Source: Aquirufa beregesia (GTDB lineage: Bacteria; Bacteroidota; Bacteroidia; Cytophagales; Spirosomataceae). From it: a DNA stretch of 32,031 nucleotides. The notes beneath the pieces were generated by a model. The model did no database searches, was not told where the DNA came from, and saw only the letters and a list, made by a program, of their open reading frames with translations. The position numbers and the translations under genes are program-made. Shown in pieces: positions 24,856 through 32,031 of this stretch (position 1 is the stretch's first letter; every line of letters starts with the position of its first letter). Location: the NCBI RefSeq assembly GCF_011090385.1, contig NZ_SEWW01000012.1, positions 1 through 32,031 on the forward strand. Direction: 5' to 3'.

Positions 24856-25401
24856 ATGGCACATATTAACGTACCAGACGGAGTACCGGGGATTAGATCT
24901 CTGGTCATGTTCAGACCTGAAACAGGTCAGCATTTGTATGCGTTAGCAGAGGTATTGCTTCGCGGTGATTCGACCTTAACTCAAGCAGAGCGAGAATTAA
25001 TGGCTGCCTATGTTTCAAGGCGGAATGAATGTGTTTTTTGTAGTAGCAGTCATGCTGCTGCAGCCAGATGTTTATACGGAGAAGGCGACGCAACTGTTGA
25101 TGATGTGTTGAATGATTTAGACGCATCAAATATCAGTCCTAAATTAAAGTCCTTACTCCAAATTGCAGGGAAGGTTCAGATTTTGGGGAAAGAAGTAAAG
25201 CAAGATGATATTGATGTAGCTCGTGGACTAGGCGCAACGGATAAGGAGATTCATGATACCGTATTGATCGCAGCTTCTTTCAGCATGTTTAATCGGTATG
25301 TTGATGGATTAGCTAGCCTAACACCTACAAATCCAGAAGAGTATAAAGAAATGGGAAAACGGATGGTTCAAGGATACGTATTACCCCCTAATAATTCATA
25401 A
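24856..25401 (+). CDS. AhpD/CMD-like enzyme, paralogue 1
   Basis: The 181-residue protein has the AhpD-like redox motif with Glu58, Cys59-x2-Cys62 and His66 (NECVFCSSSH) and a later EIHDTVLIAASFSMFNRYVDGL helix. These residues form the active site of AhpD-type peroxidase partners. Carboxymuconolactone decarboxylases share the fold but lack the Cys pair. The intact CxxC suggests thiol redox or peroxidase chemistry rather than decarboxylation. It is the first of three adjacent paralogues 181-190 residues long, each starting with a near-identical PGI(R/T) segment. Confidence 0.88.
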   Translation: MAHINVPDGVPGIRSLVMFRPETGQHLYALAEVLLRGDSTLTQAERELMAAYVSRRNECVFCSSSHAAAARCLYGEGDATVDDVLNDLDASNISPKLKSLLQIAGKVQILGKEVKQDDIDVARGLGATDKEIHDTVLIAASFSMFNRYVDGLASLTPTNPEEYKEMGKRMVQGYVLPPNNS

Positions 25402-25402
25402 G

Positions 25403-25948
25403 ATGGCACATATAGATTTAGGAAATGAGCTTCCAGGAATTCGTGGATTGATGGCATTTAGTCCTTTGACAGAAAAGCCTTTAAATGCACTTGCTGAAGT
25501 ATTATTAAGAGGGGACAATTCCTTAACTAGAGGAGAAAGAGAGCTTATAGGAACCTATGTCTCTTATTTAAATGATTGTTTTTTTTGTCAAAATGTACAT
25601 GGAGCAATGGCTGGCCACTATTTGGGATGTAACATAGAAGAAATAGATGCAATAAAGAAAGACTTTATAAATCAGAATATCACCGCTAAAATGAAGGCAT
25701 TATTAACCATTGCAGGAAGTGTTCAAAAAGGAGGAAAGCATGTCTCCCATGATCAAATTGAATTAGCGAAAATAGAAGGTGCTTCGGATATGGAGATTCA
25801 TGATACTGTATTAATTGCAGCATCTTTCTGTATGTTTAATCGATATGTGGATGGACTAGCGACTTTGGCTCCCGAAGATCGACAGTTTTACATTAATAGA
25901 GCACCGCAGCGTGCAGAAGAAGGTTATACAGCAAGTGTTTATAAATAG
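25403..25948 (+). CDS. AhpD/CMD-like enzyme, paralogue 2
   Basis: The second paralogue, 181 residues, follows after a 1-bp gap. The catalytic set is conserved with small changes: Cys59-Phe-Phe-Cys62 and His66 (DCFFCQNVH), with Asp58 instead of Glu58, which in AhpD helps the proton relay. The MEIHDTVLIAASFCMFNRYVDGLATL helix matches paralogue 1 and has an extra Cys (SFCMF) where paralogue 1 has Ser. The divergence between copies suggests distinct substrates or a hetero-oligomer instead of a recent duplication. Confidence 0.87.
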   Translation: MAHIDLGNELPGIRGLMAFSPLTEKPLNALAEVLLRGDNSLTRGERELIGTYVSYLNDCFFCQNVHGAMAGHYLGCNIEEIDAIKKDFINQNITAKMKALLTIAGSVQKGGKHVSHDQIELAKIEGASDMEIHDTVLIAASFCMFNRYVDGLATLAPEDRQFYINRAPQRAEEGYTASVYK

Positions 25949-25955
25949 AAAAGCG

Positions 25956-26525
25956 ATGCCATATATTAAATTAGAGAGCCACCTACCAGGGATTACAGGA
26001 TTATTGGAATATAGTAAAGATACCGCACAACCTATTCGCGATCTTACACAGGTATTATTGAGAGGTCCGTCATCATTATCAGAGGCAGAACGAGAACTTA
26101 TTGCTACGGTCGTTTCACATGGAAATCAATGTGTTTTTTGTACTACAGCACATACGGCTGCCGCTGATTTATTAGCGGGAGAATCAGAAACTGCGGCTTG
26201 TGTAAAGACCGATATAGAAACAGCTCCTGTAAGTGAAAAGATGAAGGCGTTATTAACCATTGCGAAACAAACACGCGAAAGCGGGAAGTCGGTTACAGAG
26301 GATTCAATTACGCGCGCAAAAGTGGCTGGTGCCACTGATATAGAGATTCATGATACGGTATTGATTGCCGCCTTATTTTGTTTGTATAATCGGTATGTGG
26401 ATGGTTTAGGAACATCGCTTCCTGAAAACGAAGAATATTATGGTGTGTTAGCTGATAGAATAGTATATCATGGTTATACACGATTACCACAAGGTTACGA
26501 TCATTTAAAGGGGAATAATAGGTAG
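25956..26525 (+). CDS. AhpD/CMD-like enzyme, paralogue 3
   Basis: I start at 25956 because this Met aligns with the first residue of the other two copies; a Met at 25911 would overlap the previous gene by 38 bp. The 189-residue protein has Cys59-Val-Phe-Cys62 and His66 (NQCVFCTTAH), with Gln58 at the acidic position, and the EIHDTVLIAALFCLYNRYVDGL helix, also with an added Cys. So position 58 is Glu, Asp and Gln in paralogues 1 to 3. It ends the operon; a strong GC hairpin lies 32 bp downstream. Confidence 0.87.
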   Translation: MPYIKLESHLPGITGLLEYSKDTAQPIRDLTQVLLRGPSSLSEAERELIATVVSHGNQCVFCTTAHTAAADLLAGESETAACVKTDIETAPVSEKMKALLTIAKQTRESGKSVTEDSITRAKVAGATDIEIHDTVLIAALFCLYNRYVDGLGTSLPENEEYYGVLADRIVYHGYTRLPQGYDHLKGNNR

Positions 26526-26556
26526 ATTTTTTAAATTAATGATTCAGTTAGTATAA

Positions 26557-26579
26557 GCTCTGAGGGCTTCCCTCGGAGC
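26557..26579 (+). terminator. GC hairpin after AhpD-like operon
   Basis: The arms GCTCTGAGGG and CCCTCGGAGC pair over 10 bp (one T:G) around a CTT loop. No long T run follows, so it may be a 3'-end stabilising hairpin or a weak terminator. Confidence 0.55.
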
Positions 26580-26668
26580 CTATGTAATTATTTTATGTAT
26601 TGAGAAAATCAACGAACCTTACAAAAGGTTACTGAAAGACCAATTTAGATAGTTTTACCGATATAAAT

Positions 26669-26731
26669 GGCTGCAACATTTCACCTAGTAAGGGAGCAAA
26701 CAGGAAAGCCATCATTTCTGATGGCTTTTTT
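26669..26731 (+). terminator. Terminator-linked repeat F
   Basis: Core GGCTGCAACATTTC, AGTAAGGGAGCAAACAGGAA, hairpin AAGCCATCA/TGATGGCTT with a different loop (TTTC) and six T. Upstream it shares AATTTAGATAGTTTTA with copy A. Confidence 0.85.
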
Positions 26732-26811
26732 ATAATCAATGAATTAGGGGTGTTGTCGCTTTGGGTTTCTGCATGTTATTAAAAGTTAAACCAAAGAACG
26801 TGTTCATTTCG

Positions 26812-27726
26812 TTAGATATTTTTTTTCAGCTTAGCCATTGCTCTAACAGGAAATGTACCAACGCCTTTAAATTTGGGCGGAATCGCACTAAAAGTAAAAC
26901 CGTCTTGAGGCAATAGATTAAGATTGCAAAGATGTTCGACAATTAAAATCTCTGCTCCTAAAAGTGTCGTGTGAACAGGCCTAGTTTTTCCTGATGTGTT
27001 GTCAATATTATGGGAATCAATGCCAACCAATTTAACGCTACAATCTTTTAGGTATTTCGCGGCACCTTCTGTCAAATAGGGATGATTTTCATAATATTTT
27101 TCGGTATTCCAATTACTGTCCCAACCCGTATGAATTAAAACAGCTCTATTTCTGATTTCGTAGCTTTTTAAATGTTCTTTTGTTATTTCTAATGTTTCGG
27201 TGAAAGGAATGCGAATAACAATGGCATCAAGGTCTGTAAAACAGGCTAATCCAACTTCCGAAAGATCTTTTCCATTTTTAAACCTATGAAATGGGCAATC
27301 AATATAAGTACCTGTGTTTGTAACCATTTCAATTTTACCAATTTGAAAAGTAGTTCCTTCTGCATAAAATTGTTTTGAATTTTCTCTGCTTAAATAATCG
27401 CAAATAATAGGTGCTGGTAAACCTTTATAGGTTACAAGTCCATGTTTTATTGTGTGGCTTAAATCAATGAATAAGCCATTCTCCATTTTCGAATTAATGG
27501 ATTTTCTTTTATGAGGTTCAATCAATATTTTTTTATTCAAGATTTTGGTTTCGCCTACCATTAGAAGTCTTAAATCTTCTATAATATAATCCGTAAGTTC
27601 TTTGTCTGAGATATTGTCGCCCATTATATCAAGCCGAAAATCCTCGCCTTTGATGTTTCCTCCGTTAGTAAAGTATATCTCGAAGTCAAATTTTACTCTC
27701 TTATCCATTTGTCGTTTTTTGTGCAA
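26812..27726 (-). CDS. Cyclase-family hydrolase with N-terminal extension
   Basis: The 304-residue protein has two parts. Residues about 12-73 are a small alpha/beta unit (FEIYFTNGGNIKGEDFRLDIMG...LRLLMVGETKILNKKI) that I have seen as a stand-alone protein in related bacteria. Residues about 85-300 are a cyclase/kynurenine-formamidase-like domain (FIDLSHTIKHGLVTYKGLP...; LIHTGWD). The usual HxGTHxDxPxH metal motif reads NTGTYIDCPFH at 137-147: Asp143 and His147 are kept, but the first two His are Asn137 and Tyr141. The metal site must therefore differ from classical formamidases, or the activity may be lost. It is a lone minus-strand gene. A Met at residue 7 is an alternative start. Confidence 0.82.
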   Translation of the reverse strand: MHKKRQMDKRVKFDFEIYFTNGGNIKGEDFRLDIMGDNISDKELTDYIIEDLRLLMVGETKILNKKILIEPHKRKSINSKMENGLFIDLSHTIKHGLVTYKGLPAPIICDYLSRENSKQFYAEGTTFQIGKIEMVTNTGTYIDCPFHRFKNGKDLSEVGLACFTDLDAIVIRIPFTETLEITKEHLKSYEIRNRAVLIHTGWDSNWNTEKYYENHPYLTEGAAKYLKDCSVKLVGIDSHNIDNTSGKTRPVHTTLLGAEILIVEHLCNLNLLPQDGFTFSAIPPKFKGVGTFPVRAMAKLKKNI

Positions 27727-27753
27727 AGTTTTTCAGTGTGGTTTGTTTATAAT

Positions 27754-27828
27754 TACCGCTATATGTGGTCAAACCCTTTACCATATTTCGCAAGTTAATC
27801 CTAAATAGGTAAACTTTAAGAAGCGGTA
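27754..27828. repeat. Nested inverted repeats upstream of cyclase gene
   Basis: Outer arms TACCGCT and AGCGGTA enclose inner arms TTTACC and GGTAAA in order, over 75 bp. The layout resembles a two-arm recombination hairpin, but the boxes are not attC-like. Confidence 0.4.
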
Positions 27829-27980
27829 TGTTGTGTATTCTAAATACAAAGTAAGAATATTGTGCGGGAGTTTCAGATTGTCCCTAAGCCATTTAGCTGC
27901 CATTACTTTTATTAATTAGGAAGGAAGTTAAATGCATGGGCTAACCTCTTGTAACATTGCAATAAGTTTAACTTTTGTCT

Positions 27981-28045
27981 AGTTACATGTTCTTTCATAG
28001 CATGGGGGAGCATACGAGAAAATCAGCAGAAATGCTGACTTTTTT
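27981..28045 (+). repeat. Terminator-linked repeat G, diverged
   Basis: Shares AGTTACAT and TCTTTC with copies C and D, a GGGGGAGCATAC segment with the core, and the hairpin AAATCAGCA/TGCTGACTTT with a T tail. It is the most diverged copy and lies next to a gene remnant. Confidence 0.7.
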
Positions 28046-28280
28046 GTTTCTGCGGAATGACAGAAACAGAACAAGTCCAAGAAATTTCAATTAATGAGCC
28101 TGTCAACAAAGAACCTAAAGATTGAATTTTTAATTTAAATAACAAGGATGTTGAAATTCCTATAATAGTGCCCAAAATCCAATAAACCCTTTTGCTATAA
28201 ATGGTAGCAAGCGTTAAATATCTTCCGCCTATAATTAAAAGCATAGCTTGAAAAAACCATTCATCATTTATTGCAGGGGG
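28046..28280 (-). pseudogene. Membrane-protein remnant next to repeat G
   Basis: On the minus strand the frame from 28280 gives about 75 residues with two hydrophobic helices (NDEWFFQAMLLIIGGRYLTL and YWILGTIIGISTSLLF), starting right after a stop codon and with no good start. The end runs into the terminator hairpin of repeat G, where the translation becomes meaningless (VIPQKQKSQHFC). It looks like the C-terminal part of a membrane protein, perhaps DUF7010-like, cut on both sides. Family assignment is weak. Confidence 0.5.
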
Positions 28281-28325
28281 CTATTTTAAATTTTTTATAT
28301 TTTTAGAAAATGTCCTAAAATCTTC

Positions 28326-31136
28326 ATGCTTAAATCATTCGCTCTAAGTGCCCTTATACTGCTCAGTTTTGTTGCAATAGGTCAAAACCGTGTTCAAATT
28401 CAAGGAAAATTAGTAGATACAAGTGGGCATCCCTTGTCGCAGGCGACGGTGATGTTGTTGCTACCGAAAGACTCCTCATTAGTTAATTTTGGTCGCGCAA
28501 ATGATCAAGGAGTTTTTGAATTCAAGAGTGTAAAGCGTCAGCCCTATATTTTGAAGGCGTCTTATGTGAGCTATGTCCCCTTACAAGTGGATGTGAAACC
28601 ATTGCAAGAGGCGACAATTGATTTAGGGGCTTTGATCATGAAGCCTATTTCTAAGGAATTGTTTGAAGTGGTAGTCAGAACGGCGAAAGCTCCTTTGAGC
28701 ATTCGGGGTGATACGATTGAATACAATGCCGCCTCTTTTAAAGTGCCACCTGGGGCAACAGTGGAAGACTTGTTAAGAAAGCTTCCAGGAATGGAGATTG
28801 AGGCGGATGGAAGTATAAGGGCACAGGGCCAAACCGTGAAAAAAGTGACGGTAGATGGTCGTAGTTTTTTTGGGTCTGATCCGAAGTTAGCGACTAAAAA
28901 TATAGCTGCAGATGCGATTCAAAAGGTTCAAGTGTTTAATGGGAAAACAGAAGCAGCAAAGGTGACTGGCATTGATGATGGGAAAAAAGAGAAGACGATA
29001 AATTTAGAGTTAAAGGAGAGCCATAAGAAGGGGGGATTTGGAAAAATAACAGGAGGTATTGCTACGGAAGGAAGAAAAGAGATCAAGGGGAATTACAATA
29101 AGTTTGATGCAAAAAACCAACTGTCTTTGATTGGATTGGGTAATAATACGAATCAAACGGGGATGTCTTTTGATGATTACCAAGATTTCAGAGGCAGTCA
29201 AGCATTTTCTTGGGGAAATGAGGCAGATTTTGGTTTTACAGGAAACGTGCGTTACATTACTTTTGATGATGGAGATGATCAAATGGGGATTCCAATTGGA
29301 GGCAGACGCGATGGTTTTTCAAAGAATTATTCGGGTGGGGCCAATTACAATTATGACACGAAAAAGACTAAATTCAGTTCGAATTACTATTTCAATCAAT
29401 CTGAACGTTTAATTGATAAAATCTCAAGTACGCAACGCTTTTTTCAAGATAAAACTCAAAATTCAGCGGATACAACCAGCCAGCGAACGTTCTCCGCGAA
29501 TCACCGCATGAGTATGCGCTACGAGAAAGCTATCGACACGTTGAACACACTTATTTTAATAAGTAATGGTAAAATGTCTTTTGGAAACGCTGATCAAAAG
29601 AGTCAAATTTTTCAACAATTATTGGTTCAAAATAATTTTTATCCGCGCCAAACAAAATTGTTAAATGGAAGTGAACAGCAATCTTTTTCGGTACAAAACA
29701 CAGCGATATTTCGACATAAATTTGCTAAAAAAGGACGCAGTTTTTCAGCTAGTGCAGGGTATAATTATGCTAATTCTGATGGGTCGTCTACCCAGAAATC
29801 GATCAGCCAATTCTTAAGTGCAACTACACTACGGGATTCGATTCAGGCTATTGATCAATTGACAAACAACTTCTCTAGAAAAACACAAGTCAAGTCAAGC
29901 CTCTTTTTTGTGGAGCCTTTGTCTAAGGTATTTTATTGGGAGTCATTTTTTAATACGAGTTTCCAAAGTAACCGCCTAAACCGCGATCTTTCTGATCGTA
30001 GTACCACTGGAGTAGATAGTAGAAATGACAGTTTAAGCCGATATTATGATAATAATTTAGCTTACAATCGGCTAGGTTCTAGCGTTCGCTATTCAAAGGA
30101 CGGGGTGAATATAACGGTAGGATTAGCAGCTCAGCATTTTAACCTAACGGGGGATTTTAGAAAATCTGCTACTGCCTCAAATTTAGCCACGATTGATTTA
30201 AATTATTTTGCATGGATTCCTAAAGTGGGGCTTGACTTAGAATTAAAAAATAATCGGTATTTATTTTTTTCATATGATAAATCTGTTCAGGAGCCAAGCA
30301 TTAGAGATTTACAGCCCATTGTTGATAATAGCAATCCCTTATTTTTACGTGTAGGTAATCCGAATTTATTACCGAGTCTTAATCACTCAATAAGTTCTGG
30401 ATTTAACTTATTTGATGCGGCGAATTTCTTAAATCTATATACGAATCTTGCGTATAATTATAATGTAAATCAAGTGGTGTATAGTCAAAGTATCAATTCG
30501 AATGGTGTCGTATTAACCAAGCCCTTGAATATATCTGGGGGGGAGAGCTATGTGGGCTATTTTGGATTCGGGTTTCCATTGAAAAAAACGGTTAGTACGA
30601 TGAATATTAACGCGGATTTTAATTTGGCAAAAAACCCACTCTTTTTAAATGATGTTTTGTCTAATACAAATACCAATGCAGGCAGTTTGGGGGCACGTAT
30701 TTCTTTTACCCCCAATGATCGAATCACGTTTTATATGAATGCCAGATTCGGTTTGAACAATACAAGCTACGATAAATCAGCTTTGCCAGAGCAAACCATT
30801 CGCAATAATCAGTTTGGGTCTGAATTAACAGTTAATTTTGGCAAGAACACCTTTTTGTCTTATAATTTAGATTACAAAGTGTATGAAAATAAGACAAGAG
30901 GTTTGTACCAAGAAATGCCTATTTTGAACGTTTCGGTATTCAAATATCTAGGGAAGGCACAAAAATCAGAAATTCGATTGACCGTGTACGATGTATTTAA
31001 AAAGAATCTTGGGGTTAATCAATTCGCTTTTCAAAACTTTGTGAGTTTTGAAAAAACTCAAACGCTTTCCCAATATGTCATGCTGAGTTATACCTACAAT
31101 ATGCGAGGCTTAAATTCTCCCATTCGTAAAAGATAA
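28326..31136 (+). CDS. Oar-like outer-membrane barrel, TonB-receptor family
   Basis: The 936-residue protein has a signal peptide (about 1-20, ending in AIGQ). A carboxypeptidase-regulatory-like domain follows (about 22-105, VQIQGKLVDTSGHPLSQATVMLL...DQGVFEFKSV), then a plug-like region (about 125-235, APLSIRGDTIEYNAASFKVPPGATVEDLLRKLPGMEIEADGSI). The rest is a large barrel of the OMP_b-brl_3 type found with GLPGLI proteins. The PG(A/M)xxEDLLRKLPG segment is the family hallmark. The gene lies 3 bp before a GLPGLI gene, the standard partner. Substrate is unknown. Confidence 0.9.
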   Translation: MLKSFALSALILLSFVAIGQNRVQIQGKLVDTSGHPLSQATVMLLLPKDSSLVNFGRANDQGVFEFKSVKRQPYILKASYVSYVPLQVDVKPLQEATIDLGALIMKPISKELFEVVVRTAKAPLSIRGDTIEYNAASFKVPPGATVEDLLRKLPGMEIEADGSIRAQGQTVKKVTVDGRSFFGSDPKLATKNIAADAIQKVQVFNGKTEAAKVTGIDDGKKEKTINLELKESHKKGGFGKITGGIATEGRKEIKGNYNKFDAKNQLSLIGLGNNTNQTGMSFDDYQDFRGSQAFSWGNEADFGFTGNVRYITFDDGDDQMGIPIGGRRDGFSKNYSGGANYNYDTKKTKFSSNYYFNQSERLIDKISSTQRFFQDKTQNSADTTSQRTFSANHRMSMRYEKAIDTLNTLILISNGKMSFGNADQKSQIFQQLLVQNNFYPRQTKLLNGSEQQSFSVQNTAIFRHKFAKKGRSFSASAGYNYANSDGSSTQKSISQFLSATTLRDSIQAIDQLTNNFSRKTQVKSSLFFVEPLSKVFYWESFFNTSFQSNRLNRDLSDRSTTGVDSRNDSLSRYYDNNLAYNRLGSSVRYSKDGVNITVGLAAQHFNLTGDFRKSATASNLATIDLNYFAWIPKVGLDLELKNNRYLFFSYDKSVQEPSIRDLQPIVDNSNPLFLRVGNPNLLPSLNHSISSGFNLFDAANFLNLYTNLAYNYNVNQVVYSQSINSNGVVLTKPLNISGGESYVGYFGFGFPLKKTVSTMNINADFNLAKNPLFLNDVLSNTNTNAGSLGARISFTPNDRITFYMNARFGLNNTSYDKSALPEQTIRNNQFGSELTVNFGKNTFLSYNLDYKVYENKTRGLYQEMPILNVSVFKYLGKAQKSEIRLTVYDVFKKNLGVNQFAFQNFVSFEKTQTLSQYVMLSYTYNMRGLNSPIRKR

Positions 31137-31139
31137 AAG

Positions 31140-31880
31140 ATGAAGCAAATAGGATTTTTATTGTTTTTGATTTCCTTTTCAGCCTTCTCTCAAGAAGGAA
31201 AAAAGGAGGGAATGGTTCAGTACGAACGAACGACTTTTTGGGCCAACATTATGACTCGCTTAACGTATTTAAGTGCAGAGGAAAAAGACCGAATAAAGTT
31301 AACTTGGGGAAGCTCAGACGAAGGATGGAAACAAAAAATGACCTTGGCGTTTAACGAAAATCAAAGCTTGTATATGCAAGGTGAGGAAAATGCAGAACAG
31401 GGTTGGTCTGGCCGAAAAGAGACCTTTTTCTTAACGAAGAATTTTGCTTCAGAACACTCCACCGACTACATTGATTTACTCGGAAAGACCTATGTGGTGG
31501 ATGACTCTTTGCATGCACCCTCTTGGAAAATTTTGAATCAAATTAAAGAAGTGGCAGGTTTTATTTGTATGAAAGCGGTGACGGTCGATACCGTGAAAAA
31601 ACAAACAATTACGGCTTGGTTTGCGCAAGATATTCCGGTTCAAGCAGGTCCCGAGCGCTATTTTGGTCTTCCTGGTTTAATTTTGGAATTGGATATCAAT
31701 GACGGGGATGTGACGATTATTGCCAATAAAGTCGAGTTTAAAAAACTGACGAACGAATTCAATTTGAAGAAAATTAAGGGCAAGAAAATCTCGGATGCTG
31801 ATTACAATAAAATCATTGCTGATTTCATTAAAGAATCGATCAAAGGGTTTCGAAATCCATATTGGGGCTTGAGGTATTAA
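31140..31880 (+). CDS. GLPGLI family exported protein
   Basis: The 246-residue protein has a signal peptide (about 1-18, ending in AFSQ). The hallmark YFGLPGLILEL is at 174-184, with the GLPGLI hexamer at 176-181. A preceding ITAWFAQDIPVQAGPERY segment and a C-terminal Lys-rich region (KGKKISDADYNKIIADFIKESIKGF) are usual for the family. GLPGLI proteins are periplasmic or outer-membrane-associated and nearly always encoded beside an Oar-like barrel, as here; their role is not known. No terminator is visible before the IS element about 40 bp downstream. Confidence 0.95.
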   Translation: MKQIGFLLFLISFSAFSQEGKKEGMVQYERTTFWANIMTRLTYLSAEEKDRIKLTWGSSDEGWKQKMTLAFNENQSLYMQGEENAEQGWSGRKETFFLTKNFASEHSTDYIDLLGKTYVVDDSLHAPSWKILNQIKEVAGFICMKAVTVDTVKKQTITAWFAQDIPVQAGPERYFGLPGLILELDINDGDVTIIANKVEFKKLTNEFNLKKIKGKKISDADYNKIIADFIKESIKGFRNPYWGLRY

Positions 31881-31917
31881 AGTTGAATTTAAAGCTTTAG
31901 TATCTGTACGTCCCTGA

Positions 31918-32031
31918 TATATGTTGACCACAAAAGTCAAAATATATGAAAGCGAATTTACATCAAATCAGGAAAACTCGTTGTTACTCGGAAGCATTTA
32001 AACGAGAAATTGTGAGTATGTTTGAGTCTGG
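31918..32031 (+). mobile_element. IS3-family element, left end, cut by window edge
   Basis: A likely left end (TGTTGACCACAAAAGTCAA-like sequence near 31923) precedes an OrfA-type transposase gene at 31946. Only the first part lies in the window, so ends and target duplication cannot be confirmed. Confidence 0.7.
31946..32031 (+). CDS. IS3-family transposase OrfA, partial
   Basis: The frame from ATG 31946 gives 28 complete residues before the window ends. The segment RCYSEAFKREIVSMFESG is the start of the helix-turn-helix domain of IS3/IS911 OrfA proteins, which bind the ends of the element. In intact elements OrfB follows with a -1 frameshift. The visible part is intact; the rest is outside the window. 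Confidence 0.85.
   Translation, partial: MKANLHQIRKTRCYSEAFKREIVSMFES

Larger units (their letters stand above)
27727..28325. other. Intergenic region with nested repeats, repeat G and gene remnant
   Basis: This 599-bp stretch holds nested inverted repeats (27754-27828), terminator-linked repeat G (27981-28045) and a minus-strand membrane-protein remnant (28046-28280), and otherwise nothing supported. Confidence 0.5.

Noticed and set aside
27754-27828. Nested inverted repeats as a fourth attC-like element
   Set aside because: Arms are nested in the right order, but length (75 bp), boxes and sequence do not match the 132-bp family, and no gene precedes it on the plus strand.
13875-28045. Calling the seven terminator-linked repeats integron attC sites
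   Set aside because: They lack the AAC and GTT outer boxes and the two-arm layout; the only strong pairing is the terminal hairpin.
1-32031. CRISPR array, tRNA or rRNA genes
   Set aside because: No regularly spaced repeats with unique spacers and no cloverleaf or rRNA-like segments were seen by eye; a covariance scan would be the decisive check.

Overview
The window looks like a chromosome segment of a Bacteroidota bacterium, probably a cytophagal or related aquatic lineage. The DNA is A/T-rich and most genes lack a strong Shine-Dalgarno sequence. Family content also fits: a GLPGLI protein paired with an Oar-like outer-membrane barrel, TonB-dependent receptors with a carboxypeptidase-regulatory N-terminal domain, a DUF3667 remnant, DUF3179 and many short exported lipoproteins. 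No rRNA, tRNA or CRISPR array was seen, and genus cannot be fixed from the sequence alone.

Region 1 (1-13.8 kb) is accessory DNA. A minus-strand block holds a partial hypothetical gene, a ParB-domain/DNA-methyltransferase fusion, an unknown protein and a helix-turn-helix (HTH_36-type) replication-like protein. A small serine recombinase follows on the plus strand, then a group of short exported proteins. Next comes a compact anti-phage block: a CxxC/treble-clef protein, an AbiJ-type abortive-infection protein, and a Septu-like PtuA ATPase with its PtuB HNH partner. Each of these three units is followed by a 132-bp element with integron attC architecture (AAC-type left box, GTT-type right box, complementary inner arms), so the block reads as an integron-like cassette array with no integrase in view. 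Four copies of a 23-bp near-palindrome lie at 2731, 3832, 8122 and 13751, only in this region, and divide it into modules.

Region 2 (13.8-18.8 kb) is a series of small accessory genes: an MntA-HepT toxin-antitoxin pair, an NAD(P)-binding reductase-like protein, a secreted protein, a DUF3667 pseudogene with one nonsense and two frameshift lesions, a methyltransferase and a DinB-like protein. A different repeat family, a conserved segment of about 38 nt feeding into a U-tailed hairpin, recurs here and twice more up to 28.05 kb (seven copies, all plus orientation). The hairpin arms change between copies but stay complementary.

Region 3 (18.9-26.6 kb) looks like a coherent uptake and processing locus. 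A membrane-bound DUF3179 protein is divergent from a short exported protein, a TonB-dependent receptor, an MFS transporter and three consecutive AhpD/carboxymuconolactone-decarboxylase-like paralogues. A perfect 19-bp palindrome lies in the divergent promoter region and is a candidate operator. Substrate is unknown.

Region 4 (26.8-32 kb) holds a minus-strand cyclase-family protein with an N-terminal extension and altered metal-ligand positions, a membrane-protein remnant, an Oar-like barrel plus GLPGLI operon, and the left end of an IS3-family insertion sequence cut by the window edge.
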